From positions 18,693 to 82,692 of the forward strand of contig DATLED010000001.1 in the NCBI GenBank assembly GCA_035525495.1: a stretch of 64,000 nucleotides of DNA, in the 5' to 3' direction. Shown here piece after piece: positions 34,262 to 42,221 of this stretch. The notes under the pieces are model-generated. The model was not told where the DNA came from, searched no databases, and saw nothing but the letters and a program-made list of their open reading frames with translations. Numbering within the stretch: the stretch's first letter is position 1; each line of letters opens with the position of its first letter. The position numbers and the translations under genes are program-made. The stretch comes from DATLED01 sp035525495 (GTDB lineage: Bacteria; Actinomycetota; Acidimicrobiia; Acidimicrobiales; CADCTF01).

Positions 34262-34774
34262 ATGACGACGCATGACCGCCCCTTCGGTCGCTACTTCGAG
34301 GACTTCGAGGTCGGCGACGTGTACAAGCACTGGCCGGGCAAGACGATCACCGAGTACGACGACCACCTGTTCTGCATGATCACGATGAACCACCATCCGC
34401 TGCACACGAACGAGTGGTTCGCGGCGAACGAGACGCCGCAGGGGAAGAACGTCGTCGTCGGCAACCTGGTCTACAGCCTCGTTCTCGGCATGAGCGTTCC
34501 GGACATCAGCGGCTCGTGCATCGCCAACCTCGAGGTCACCGACCTGAAGCACAAGAAGCCGACGTTCCACGGCGACACCATCTACGCCGAGTCCAAGTGC
34601 GTGGACAAGGTCGAGTCCTCGTCCAAGAACGATCGGGGCATCGTCACCGTCGAGACCAAGGGCTTCAACCAGCACGGCGACGAGGTGTGCAGCTACGCCC
34701 GCAAGCTCATGGTCTGGAAGGCGGCTGCGGGACCCGAACGCCAGCGTCCGTACGGCGACGACGTCTGGTCCTGA
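34262..34774 (+). CDS. MaoC family dehydratase (mesaconyl-CoA hydratase-like)
   Basis: This 170-residue hot-dog-fold hydratase has GRYFEDFEVGDVYKHWPGKTI, the active-site region TMNHHPLHTN, and KPTFHGDTIYAESKC. The catalytic Asp of ordinary (R)-enoyl-CoA hydratases is an Asn here (MNHHPLH), a variation I associate with mesaconyl-CoA/beta-methylmalyl-CoA hydratases. The likely substrate is therefore a short branched dicarboxyl-CoA. A malyl-CoA-lyase-like gene at 21481 could act in the same route. An SGNH hydrolase gene follows after 4 nt. Confidence 0.88.
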   Translation: MTTHDRPFGRYFEDFEVGDVYKHWPGKTITEYDDHLFCMITMNHHPLHTNEWFAANETPQGKNVVVGNLVYSLVLGMSVPDISGSCIANLEVTDLKHKKPTFHGDTIYAESKCVDKVESSSKNDRGIVTVETKGFNQHGDEVCSYARKLMVWKAAAGPERQRPYGDDVWS

Positions 34775-34778
34775 GGAC

Positions 34779-35498
34779 GTGGGTCGGCTCCGGCTTCGTC
34801 GCCGGCGGTGGCTGGTGGCGGCCGGCGTGCCCGTGCTCGCCGTCGCCGTCCTCGCCGCCGAGGTGCAGGCGGCGCGTGGAGGTACCCGCCTCGACGACGT
34901 CGAGCTCACGTACGCCGACGACGGCGACAAGACCGCGGTGTGGCTCGGCGACTCGACGGCGTTCGGCATCGGCGTCACCGACGGTCTCGACGGCGTCGCC
35001 TCGCTCGTGGCCGAGGCGCGCCATGAGCGCGTCGTGATGCTCGCCGTCTCCGGCGCGACCCTTCACGACGTCGTCAACGCCCAGATCCACCAGGTGGACG
35101 GCCGCCAGGTCGACCGCATCTACATCAGCGTGGGTGCCAACGACGTCACCCACCTCACGAAGACGGGGGACTTCCGGACGGACTACCGCGACCTCTTGGC
35201 GCGGCTGCCGGCGGACGTCCCCGTCACGGTCCTCGGCGTGCCGGACATGGGCGCGCCGACCCGTCTGGCGCAACCGCTGCGGGCGATCGCGGGCTACCGC
35301 GGCCGTCAGCTCGACGCCGTCGTCCGGTCGGTCGTCCGGGCACAACGGCGGCAGCCGCCCACCACGTACGTCGACATCGAAGGCCGGACGGGCCGGGCCT
35401 TCCGCGACGACCCCCACCGGTACTTCGCCGCCGACCAATTCCATCCCAGCCCCGCCGGATACGGGCTCTGGGCCGACGCCGTCCTCGCTACCGTCTGA
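34779..35498 (+). CDS. Secreted SGNH/GDSL-type hydrolase
   Basis: This 239-residue esterase-like protein has a basic start and hydrophobic signal or anchor (LRLRRRRWLVAAGVPVLAVAVLA). The four SGNH blocks are visible: Ser in GDSTAFG, Gly in VSGATLHD, Asn in VGANDVTHL and Asp/His in DQFHPSPAGY. It probably deacylates or hydrolyses lipid, peptidoglycan or polysaccharide esters outside the membrane. The 3' end contains the -10 box for the next gene. Confidence 0.9.
   Translation: MGRLRLRRRRWLVAAGVPVLAVAVLAAEVQAARGGTRLDDVELTYADDGDKTAVWLGDSTAFGIGVTDGLDGVASLVAEARHERVVMLAVSGATLHDVVNAQIHQVDGRQVDRIYISVGANDVTHLTKTGDFRTDYRDLLARLPADVPVTVLGVPDMGAPTRLAQPLRAIAGYRGRQLDAVVRSVVRAQRRQPPTTYVDIEGRTGRAFRDDPHRYFAADQFHPSPAGYGLWADAVLATV
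35489..35494 (+). promoter_or_regulatory. Leaderless -10 box, TACCGT
   Basis: TACCGT, inside the end of the SGNH gene, ends 6 nt before the GTG at 35501. Confidence 0.55.
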
Positions 35499-35500
35499 TC

Positions 35501-36286
35501 GTGACTCCGATCCGTCCGATCCACGAAGCTGCGGCCAAGGGGTTCGAGCGCGGTGCGGCGGACTACGAGAAGGGCCGGCCGGGCTACCCGGCGACGGCGA
35601 TCGACGTGCTCGTCCGCGAGTGCGGCATCGACGAGCGGACGCGCGTCGTCGACATCGGCGCGGGCACGGGCAAGTTCACGGCCTTCGTGCTCGATCACAC
35701 CGCCGACATCGTGGCCGTGGAGCCGGTGGCGGCGATGCGCGCCGCCTTCTCCGCCCGCTTCCCCGACATCCCCGTCATCGACGGAACAGCCGAGGACCTC
35801 GGGCTGCCCGACCACTCCGCCGACGTCGCCACCGTCGCCCAGGCCTTCCACTGGTTCGACCACGGAGTCGCCCTCGACGAGATCAGCCGCGTCGTCCGCC
35901 CGGGCGGCTGGCTGGCGCTGATCTGGAACACGCGAGACCTCGACGTCCCGTGGTTGGCGCAGATCAACGACGTCATGGAGGGGCTCGCCGGCGACGCACC
36001 CCGCTTCCGCAGCGACGACGAGACCTGGCACGCGTCCATCGACGACCATCCCGCGTTCGGGCCGCTCGGGTCGGCGGTGTTCGACAACGCCGTCGGCGGC
36101 ATGGATCTCGAGGCGATGCGGGCGCGCGTGGCCTCGACGAGTTACGTGTCCGCGCTCCCGGATGCCGAGCGCGAGGTCGTGCTGCAGTCGGTCGAACGGA
36201 TCGTGCGCGCCGGGCCGATGGCCGACGAGGGGCCGGTGTTCACGGAGCGCTACCGCACCGAGCTCTTCTGGTGCCGGCGGACCTGA
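35501..36286 (+). CDS. Class I SAM-dependent methyltransferase
   Basis: This 261-residue methyltransferase of the UbiE/type 11 group has the N-terminal AAKGFERGAADYEKGRPGYP common to actinobacterial members, motif I VVDIGAGTGKFTA, DIVAVEPVAAM, and AQAFHWFDH with the post-motif VRPGGWLALIWN. The substrate is unknown. It overlaps the mutY start by 16 bp, so the two are cotranscribed. Confidence 0.92.
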   Translation: MTPIRPIHEAAAKGFERGAADYEKGRPGYPATAIDVLVRECGIDERTRVVDIGAGTGKFTAFVLDHTADIVAVEPVAAMRAAFSARFPDIPVIDGTAEDLGLPDHSADVATVAQAFHWFDHGVALDEISRVVRPGGWLALIWNTRDLDVPWLAQINDVMEGLAGDAPRFRSDDETWHASIDDHPAFGPLGSAVFDNAVGGMDLEAMRARVASTSYVSALPDAEREVVLQSVERIVRAGPMADEGPVFTERYRTELFWCRRT

Positions 36287-37149
36287 ACCCGTACCAGCGA
36301 GCCCTCCTCGAGTGGTCGGACCGGACGCGCCGCGACCTGCCGTGGCGGCGGACGAGGGATCCGTGGGCGGTGCTCGTGAGCGAGCTGATGCTCCAGCAGA
36401 CGCAAGTCGCGCGCGTCGTCCCGAAGTACCACGCCTTCCTCGACCGCTTCCCCACGCCGGCGTCGTGCGCGGCGGCACCCGCCGGCGACGTCGTGCGGGC
36501 GTGGGCCGGCCTCGGCTACAACCGCCGCGCCCTCAACCTCCACGGCGCGGCGAAGGCCTGCGTCGAGCGCCATGACGGCGCCCTGCCGACGACCCTCGCC
36601 GAGCTCCTCGCGCTCCCCGGCATCGGGCCGTACACCGCGAGAGCCGTCCTGGCCTTCGCCAGGAACGCCGACGTCGGCGTCCTCGACACGAACGCCGCCC
36701 GCGTCACGGCCCGCGTCGCCGGCTCCCGGCTCGACGCCCGCACCGCGCAGGCGACGGCCGACGCGGCCGTGCCGATCGGTCGTGGTTGGGTCTGGAACCA
36801 GGCGATCCTCGACCTCGGGGCCACCGTCTGCACGAAGCGGGTGCTCCGCTGTGAAGCGTGCCCCGTCGCACCGCACTGCGCTTGGCACGTTGCGGGGCAC
36901 CCGGCTCCCGACCCCGCCGATGGCAGCGCGGGCACGAGCGGCCGGCAGTCGACGTATGCGGGATCCGACCGGCAGGGCAGAGGCCGCCTCGTCGATGCGC
37001 TGCGCATCGCTCCCGTCCACACCGACGACCTGGCGGCGACGATGGGATGGCCGGACGACCCGAGGCGAGCCCAGCGGGTCGCGGCCACGCTGTTGTCCGA
37101 CGGGCTCGCCGTCGTCGATGTCGGCGGCTCCCTTGCCCTCCCGGGCTGA
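36271..37149 (+). CDS. mutY: A/G-specific adenine glycosylase
   Basis: This 292-residue base-excision-repair enzyme removes adenine mispaired with 8-oxoguanine. ELMLQQTQVARV, the helix-hairpin-helix LPGIGPYTARAVLAFA, the catalytic Asp in LDTNAARV, and the [4Fe-4S] ligands in C-x6-C-x2-C-x5-C (CTKRVLRCEACPVAPHC) are complete. The Nudix-like C-terminal domain of E. coli MutY is replaced by a short winged-helix-like tail (about 225-292), as in several actinobacteria. The GTG start at 36271 overlaps the methyltransferase gene. Confidence 0.95.
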   Translation: MPADLNPYQRALLEWSDRTRRDLPWRRTRDPWAVLVSELMLQQTQVARVVPKYHAFLDRFPTPASCAAAPAGDVVRAWAGLGYNRRALNLHGAAKACVERHDGALPTTLAELLALPGIGPYTARAVLAFARNADVGVLDTNAARVTARVAGSRLDARTAQATADAAVPIGRGWVWNQAILDLGATVCTKRVLRCEACPVAPHCAWHVAGHPAPDPADGSAGTSGRQSTYAGSDRQGRGRLVDALRIAPVHTDDLAATMGWPDDPRRAQRVAATLLSDGLAVVDVGGSLALPG

Positions 37150-37164
37150 GCGCGCAGGCTTCCG

Positions 37165-37674
37165 CTACGGATGCAACGCCGCCAGGATCGCGTCGAGGGC
37201 GGCGTCGGCGAGGGCCCGCACCTCGGCGTCGGTTCGGTCCTGGATCGGATGGGGCACGAACACCCGGGCCACGTCGAGCCCGATCGAGCGCACCTGCGCG
37301 TCGGCGGCGTCGACGAACTCCGTCGAGGCGACGAAGACCGAGGGGATGCCGCGGCTCTCGAGATCGGCGATGTCGTGCACACTGCACGACGTGCACGAGC
37401 CTCAGTCGGCGAGGGCTTCGATCACGACGTCGCAACGCGTCGCGATCTCGTGGCGCAGGTCGATGGGCGCGTTCTTGGTGAATGTCGGCTTCTTGTAGCG
37501 CACCGTCGTGATGCCGCGCTCGACGAGGTGCGACTCGAGTCGGTCGAGGAACACGTCGCCACGCGGCTTGGAGATGTCGAGGAGGCCGACGGTCAGGCCC
37601 TCCAGGGACTCGGGACGAGCCGTGAGCGACCGCTCGACCGGCGTCCGTTCGCTCGTGGGGTCGAGCACCTTCAT
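37165..37674 (-). CDS. UGSC-family selenoprotein with in-frame UGA (Sec91)
   Basis: Reading through the TGA at 37402-37404 gives one 169-residue protein. The upstream part (1-90) ends CDVVIEALAD, the UGA is codon 91, and the downstream part begins GSCTSCSVHDIADLESRG in the same frame. This U-G-S-C-x-x-C arrangement is the hallmark of the protein family named UGSC family (seleno)protein, where Sec or Cys occupies this place. The fold looks Rossmann-like (VGLLDISKPRGDVFLDRL, then SVFVASTEFV and VFVPHPIQ). A perfect 8-bp hairpin starts 11 nt after the UGA. GCAGGAG precedes the ATG. It is the last gene of an operon after a thioredoxin-like fusion protein. A plain pseudogene is unlikely because both halves are conserved and in frame. 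Biochemical function is unknown. Confidence 0.85.
37372..37390 (-). promoter_or_regulatory. SECIS-like hairpin downstream of UGA
   Basis: On the coding (minus) strand, GTCGTGCA-GTG-TGCACGAC forms a perfect 8-bp stem with a 3-nt loop beginning with G. It starts 11 nt after the UGA codon at 37402-37404, the spacing and loop-G expected of bacterial SECIS elements read by SelB. Confidence 0.7.
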
Positions 37675-37684
37675 CTCCTGCGCC

Positions 37685-39070
37685 TCACGTGCCCACCTCC
37701 ACGGTCACGGGTGTCGAGCCGGTGGACCCGCTGGCCCACCCCGCGATGATGGCCGAGAACAACCCCGCCCCGCCTCCCGCGTGCGCCAGCAACAGCCCGC
37801 CGGCGCGGAACTTCGGGAGGGTGGCGTCGGCCAGCGTCTCGGGCACGCCCTCCGAGACGCCACCCGCGCCGCGGACGATCTCCGAGCCCGGGAGCTGCAA
37901 CCGCTCCGTCAGCTCGGCCAGCACCCGGGCGCGCGGCCATCCGGCCTCGCGGAAGATCCGCATGTGCTCGGGCGAGATCACGACGAGCGCGTCGAAGGCG
38001 ATCGGCAGCTTCGGGTGGCCCACCGTCCGCAGGCAGGCGGCGAAGGTCGATGCCAACGACTCCGGCGTGCGCGAGAGCTGGTCGACCACGGGCTGCACGC
38101 CTGCGCCGGCGAAGAGCGTGACCGCCGACGCTCCGCGGGCGGCACCCCGTGACTCGGACAGCGGCTCCCACGGCGAGCCGTCCTCGTCCTCGGCGAAGCA
38201 GAACGTGTACTTGCCTGGGTTGCCGAGCGTCGCGCGGTCGACGCCGCCCGGACGGCCGCCGCCGACGTTGCGGATCACGAGCTGCAGCGCCCGCCCGATG
38301 GTGGCGTTGGCACGGTTCCCCTGGCCGAGGGCGTTGAGGCCCCAGTTCATCCCGATGGCCGCTCGCACGGGTCCGTTCACGATGACCACGGGGCTCGAGA
38401 AGTACGTCGTCGCCAACAACCCGTGCCCGTTGAACTCGTCGGTGCACGCCGCTTCCACGCACGCCAGCACCACCGGCAGGTACTCCGGCTTGCAGCCCGC
38501 GAGGACGGCGTTGACTGCGACCTTCTCGACGGTGCAGTCGACGAGGTCGGGCGGGACGACGGCGACCACGTCGTCGGGGGCCCGCGTCGTCCCCTCGAGC
38601 ATCCGCAGCACCCGGGCCTCGGTCGGCGCCACGACGGGGAGACCGTCCGTCCAGCCGCGGTCGAACATCGCCTCCACCTCGTCCTCGAGCTGGCCGACCT
38701 CGACGCGTCGCGAGCGCATCGACGATCCCAGGAACCGCACCGCCAGCTCGTCGGCAACCCCCGGGTCGAGGGTGCGCGACCCGCACCCCGGGCGGAACCC
38801 GGGCAGGTCGTCGCCGAGCGACGGGTCACCGGTGATCCCGCGCCACGCCTCGCGGTCCCAGCCGACGAGGCGCTCGACCTCGGTGCCGCCCTCGATGCGC
38901 AGGAGCGTCGGCACGGTCTCGATCCCGAGGGCGTAGCTGGCGTCGAGGCCCTCCTCCTCGTCCTCCGAGATCACCTGCACCGTGACGCCGCCGAGCAACG
39001 GTCGGACGAGCGTGCACGTGGCGCAGTCCGTCCTCACGACGGCCACGAGCCCGTCCGGCAACGTGGTCAC
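37685..39070 (-). CDS. Thioredoxin-like domain fused to UGSC-partner domain
   Basis: This 461-residue protein has two parts. Residues 1-110 form a thioredoxin-like domain with RTDCATCTLVRPLL (CxxC at 14-17) and the cis-Pro IETVPTLL. Residues 125-461 form a large domain with FDRGWTDGLPVVAPTEARV, EKVAVNAVLAGCKPEYLPVV, VIVNGPVRAAIGMN, GNRANATIGRALQLVIRNVGG and NPGKYTFCFAEDE, a combination I recall only as uncharacterised proteins beside UGSC-family genes. It starts at GTG 39070, overlapping the hydrolase stop (GTGA), and ends 10 nt before the selenoprotein start. The order suggests a redox relay: hydrolase, thioredoxin-like partner, Sec protein. Confidence 0.75.
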   Translation of the reverse strand: MTTLPDGLVAVVRTDCATCTLVRPLLGGVTVQVISEDEEEGLDASYALGIETVPTLLRIEGGTEVERLVGWDREAWRGITGDPSLGDDLPGFRPGCGSRTLDPGVADELAVRFLGSSMRSRRVEVGQLEDEVEAMFDRGWTDGLPVVAPTEARVLRMLEGTTRAPDDVVAVVPPDLVDCTVEKVAVNAVLAGCKPEYLPVVLACVEAACTDEFNGHGLLATTYFSSPVVIVNGPVRAAIGMNWGLNALGQGNRANATIGRALQLVIRNVGGGRPGGVDRATLGNPGKYTFCFAEDEDGSPWEPLSESRGAARGASAVTLFAGAGVQPVVDQLSRTPESLASTFAACLRTVGHPKLPIAFDALVVISPEHMRIFREAGWPRARVLAELTERLQLPGSEIVRGAGGVSEGVPETLADATLPKFRAGGLLLAHAGGGAGLFSAIIAGWASGSTGSTPVTVEVGT

Positions 39071-39945
39071 GGCGCCGTGAGGAACTCGAGGATGCGCCCG
39101 TTGACCTCTTCGGGCTTCTCGAGGTGGAGGAAGTGACCGGCGCCGTCCACGATCTCGGCGGCGGATGGTGCCTCCAGCACCGACTTGGCCGCCTCGGCCA
39201 GTTCGACGCCGATGCAGCCGTCGTCCGCGCCGTGGAGGTAGAGGAGCGGCTGCGGCGGCGCCCCGCCCGCGGCCTGGATCTGTTCGAGCTCGGCATCGGG
39301 AGCGGGCTCGCGGCCGCCGAGGGTCGAGCGGTAGTACCCGAGTGCAGCCGCCAGATGCTCCGGCCGGCCCAGCGCCTCGCGGACGTGGGCCACGTCCTCG
39401 GCCCCGTCGTAGCCCGGCGACCAGTCGCGCCAGAGCCCCGCGAGGAACGCCATGTCGTCGGCGGGGACGATCATCTCGGCCAGTGGCATCTGGAAGAACC
39501 ACATGTAGAAGGACCGCTTGATCTGCTCGTAGGCGAGGAACCCGCCCATCGCCGCTCCGGGCGGGACCGCCATGGCGACGACCCGCCTCCACCGGTCGGG
39601 GGCGGCGGCCGCTGCGGGATACACCGCCGTGGCGCCCCAGTCGTGGCCGATCAGCACGGCGTCGCCGTTCCCCCCCAGCGCTTCGTGGAGGCGGAGGGCG
39701 TCGCGAGCGAGGGCGGCCGCGCCGTAGCGGCCGTCGGAGGGGATGGCGGTGGGTGCGTACCCCCGCATGAACGGCGCGACCGCCCGGTGGCCGGCCTTCG
39801 CGAGCTCGGGGAGGAGGTGTCGGTAGGTCCACGCGGTGTCCGGGAACCCATGGAGGCACAGGGCCAACGGACCGTCCTCGGGCCCGGCCGCCAGGTAGGA
39901 GAACTCCAGGGCACCGGCGGTGATCGTCCCGGTCTCGAGCGTCAT
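39067..39945 (-). CDS. Alpha/beta hydrolase (epoxide-hydrolase-like)
   Basis: This 292-residue hydrolase has the oxyanion motif CLHGFPDTAWTYRHLLPEL, nucleophile Asp in GHDWGATAVY, acid Asp in LHGADDGCIG and His in GAGHFLHLE. The HGFP plus GHDWG combination is typical of epoxide hydrolases and haloalkane dehalogenases; the cap domain (about 130-215, YMWFFQMPLAEM) fits epoxide hydrolase. First gene of the operon leading to the selenoprotein. ATG 39945 follows a TAAAGT box by 7 nt. Confidence 0.92.
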   Translation of the reverse strand: MTLETGTITAGALEFSYLAAGPEDGPLALCLHGFPDTAWTYRHLLPELAKAGHRAVAPFMRGYAPTAIPSDGRYGAAALARDALRLHEALGGNGDAVLIGHDWGATAVYPAAAAAPDRWRRVVAMAVPPGAAMGGFLAYEQIKRSFYMWFFQMPLAEMIVPADDMAFLAGLWRDWSPGYDGAEDVAHVREALGRPEHLAAALGYYRSTLGGREPAPDAELEQIQAAGGAPPQPLLYLHGADDGCIGVELAEAAKSVLEAPSAAEIVDGAGHFLHLEKPEEVNGRILEFLTAP

Positions 39946-39952
39946 GCGCCGG

Positions 39953-39958
39953 ACTTTA
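39953..39958 (-). promoter_or_regulatory. Leaderless -10 box, TAAAGT (minus strand)
   Basis: TAAAGT on the minus strand ends 7 nt before the hydrolase ATG at 39945 and would drive the three-gene selenoprotein operon. Confidence 0.6.
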
Positions 39959-40028
39959 GGACCGCCGCGAGCGACCGGACTCTTCAGGGCCGGCCCGTTG
40001 GTGCCGATCTGGACGTGTGGCTCATCCC

Positions 40029-41150
40029 ATGCTCGACGACCTGCTGCGCACCCTCGACGAGGCCGACGGCTCCGACCTCCACGTGAAGGTGGGGTCGCCG
40101 CCCCGAATGCGCGTCAACGGGGCCCTGCGCCGGATCGAGGGGGCTCCGCAGGTCACCCCCGACCTCACGGCCGAGATGGCGGGCGCCATCATGCGGGCGG
40201 ACGTCGCCGAGATCTTCGAGCAGCGCAACGACATGGACTTCGCCTACGCGGTGCCCCACGTCGGCCGGTTCCGCGTGAACGCCTTCCGCCAGCGGGGGAC
40301 CGTCGGGATGATCTTCCGGCGGGTCCGCACCGACCCGGCGAAGTTCGAGCAGCTCGGCCTTCCCGAGGTCGTCGCCAGGTTGTCGCAGGAGCACCGCGGC
40401 CTGGTCCTCGTCACCGGCCCGACGGGCTCGGGCAAGACGACGACCCTCGCCGCCATGATCGACTTCATCAACGACACCCGTGAGTGCCACATCGTCACGA
40501 TCGAGGACCCGATCGAGGTGCTGCACCGGGACAAGAACGCCTCGATCAACCAGCGCGAGATCGGGTTCGACACCGACAACTTCGCCAACGCCATGCGGGC
40601 AGCCATGCGGCAGGACCCTGACGTCATCCTCGTCGGCGAGATGCGCGACCAGGAGACCGTGGCCGCAGCGCTGTCGGCCGCCGAGACGGGGCACCTCGTG
40701 TTCTCGACGCTCCACACGATCGACGCCACCGAGACCGTGAACCGCATCGTCGACTTCTTCCCGCCGCACCAGCAGCACCAGATCCGGGTCGCGCTCGCCG
40801 GATCGCTCCGCGGAACGATCTGCCAGCGGCTCGTGGCGACGGCCGACGGGAAGGGTCGGGTGGCGGCGTTGGAGGTCATGGTCGTGAACGGCCGCATCCA
40901 GAACTGCATCATCGACCCCGCCCGCGGGGGCGACATGCACGAGATCATCGCCGACGGCGAGTACTACGGCATGCAGACCTTCGACCAGTCCCTGGCCAAG
41001 CTCTACGAGCGCGGCCAGGTGGACATGCGGGGCGCGATGTCCGCCGCCTCCAACCCCCATGACCTGAAGGTCATGCTCCAGCAGCGCGGTCTCGTGGCCT
41101 CCACGTCGGCCCGCTTCGCCGACACCAGCGCCGACACCGCCACGTCGTAA
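40029..41150 (+). CDS. pilT: PilT-type twitching motility ATPase
   Basis: This 373-residue hexameric AAA-like ATPase powers type IV pilus retraction. The Walker A GPTGSGKTTT, Asp box TIEDPIEVLH, Walker B DPDVILVGEMRD and His box STLHT are intact, with the PilT C-terminal arm after residue 260. Other type IV pilus genes are not in the window. A GTG at 40017 would add four residues. It may be functionally linked to the c-di-GMP genes 7 kb upstream and to the metallo-beta-lactamase-fold gene that follows. Confidence 0.92.
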   Translation: MLDDLLRTLDEADGSDLHVKVGSPPRMRVNGALRRIEGAPQVTPDLTAEMAGAIMRADVAEIFEQRNDMDFAYAVPHVGRFRVNAFRQRGTVGMIFRRVRTDPAKFEQLGLPEVVARLSQEHRGLVLVTGPTGSGKTTTLAAMIDFINDTRECHIVTIEDPIEVLHRDKNASINQREIGFDTDNFANAMRAAMRQDPDVILVGEMRDQETVAAALSAAETGHLVFSTLHTIDATETVNRIVDFFPPHQQHQIRVALAGSLRGTICQRLVATADGKGRVAALEVMVVNGRIQNCIIDPARGGDMHEIIADGEYYGMQTFDQSLAKLYERGQVDMRGAMSAASNPHDLKVMLQQRGLVASTSARFADTSADTATS

Positions 41151-41262
41151 CACGGCTCGCTGCTCGGCGGCGGCTGCTCGCGACTGTTGCTGTGTCGTCG
41201 GTCACACGAGCAGGAATATTGATCCCCCATGGGTAACCTCGCTCCCACGAGGGGGGAGCCCG

Positions 41263-42090
41263 GTGAAGGTCACGTTCTGGGGGGTCAGAGGCTCGACCCC
41301 CTGCCCAAGCGAGAGCAATCGCCGCTACGGCGGGAACACCGCGTGCGTGACCCTCGAGGTCGATGGCGAGCCGCCGATCATCCTCGATCTCGGGACCGGT
41401 CTGCGCTTCTTCGGCGAGACCCAGCCGCTCGATGGAAGCTTCCGTGGGACGGCCCTGATCACTCACATCCACTGGGACCACGTGCAGGGTCTGCCGTTCT
41501 TCCCGCCGGCCGACCGCGTCGGGGCGACGCTCGACATCTATGGCCCGACCCAGGACGAGGGCCAGTTGGGCGAGGTCTTCGGCGACTTCATGCGTCCCCC
41601 GTACTTCCCCGTGCACTTCAGTGAGCTCCGGGGCGACATCCGCTTCCACGACGTGCAGGAGGACGACGTCGCCATCGGCAACGCCAAGGTGCGGGTGCGG
41701 TCCGTGCCCCACTGCGGGCCCACGGTGGGCTACCGCATCGACTGGGACGGCGCGTCGGTGGCCTACCTCTCGGATCACCAGGCGCCGCTGTCGCTCGACC
41801 GGGTCGCCGATTCCGTCCTCGAGCTCTGCGACGGCGTCGACCTCCTGATCCACGACGCGCAGTACACCCGCGAGGAGTTCGCCGAGAAGTCGCATTGGGG
41901 TCACTGCACGGTCGACTACGCCGTGCTCGTGGCCAAGGAGGCGCGGGCCAAGCGCCTCGCCATGTTCCATCACGATCCGTCCCACGACGACGACTTCATC
42001 GACCGGCTCCTCGAGCAGGCGACGTGCCTCGGGGCGATGGCGGGGATCGGCGTCATCGCCGCAAGCGAGGGTTTGCGCATCGAGTTGTAG
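41263..42090 (+). CDS. MBL-fold metallohydrolase
   Basis: This 275-residue metallo-beta-lactamase-fold hydrolase starts MKVTFWGVRGSTPCP and has the metal ligands His68, His70, Asp72, His73 (HIHWDH), then His in VPHCGPT, Asp in YLSDHQ and a C-terminal His in MFHHDPSH. GVRGS plus RYGGNT is typical of phosphodiesterase-like members often found near cyclic-nucleotide or pilus genes. The substrate is unassigned. The GTG start has a clear GAGGGGGGA ribosome site 6 nt upstream, in contrast to most genes here; the 112-bp upstream gap contains aatattg and a TGTG/CACA inverted repeat. Confidence 0.88.
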   Translation: MKVTFWGVRGSTPCPSESNRRYGGNTACVTLEVDGEPPIILDLGTGLRFFGETQPLDGSFRGTALITHIHWDHVQGLPFFPPADRVGATLDIYGPTQDEGQLGEVFGDFMRPPYFPVHFSELRGDIRFHDVQEDDVAIGNAKVRVRSVPHCGPTVGYRIDWDGASVAYLSDHQAPLSLDRVADSVLELCDGVDLLIHDAQYTREEFAEKSHWGHCTVDYAVLVAKEARAKRLAMFHHDPSHDDDFIDRLLEQATCLGAMAGIGVIAASEGLRIEL

Positions 42091-42097
42091 TCGGTAA

Positions 42098-42190
42098 CTT
42101 CGGTCCGCTGCGCCGATGAGGCTGGCTCCACTCGCACGCCGGCTGTCCTCCACCGAATTTCCACGGCGGACTGGCGCTCCCGACGCCGGC
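42098..42190. repeat. Dispersed intergenic repeat, copy C (reverse orientation)
   Basis: 42101-42129 matches the complement of the 48361-48606 unit's end (gctgcgccgatga, then gctggctcc) with two mismatches, and 42171-42190 matches its start (ctggcgctcccgacgccg). The middle is diverged and slightly longer. It occupies the gap before the flavin reductase gene. Confidence 0.65.
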
Positions 42191-42208
42191 CCCAAACAGG
42201 CATCGCTG

Positions 42209-42214
42209 TAGGTT
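42209..42214 (+). promoter_or_regulatory. Leaderless -10 box, TAGGTT
   Basis: TAGGTT ends 7 nt before the GTG at 42222. Confidence 0.6.
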
Positions 42215-42221
42215 TCACCGT

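Noticed and set aside
37165..37404. UGSC gene as a pseudogene split by a nonsense mutation
   Set aside because: Both halves are in the same frame, the residues around the TGA match the U-G-S-C-x-x-C signature, and a SECIS-like hairpin follows at the right distance.
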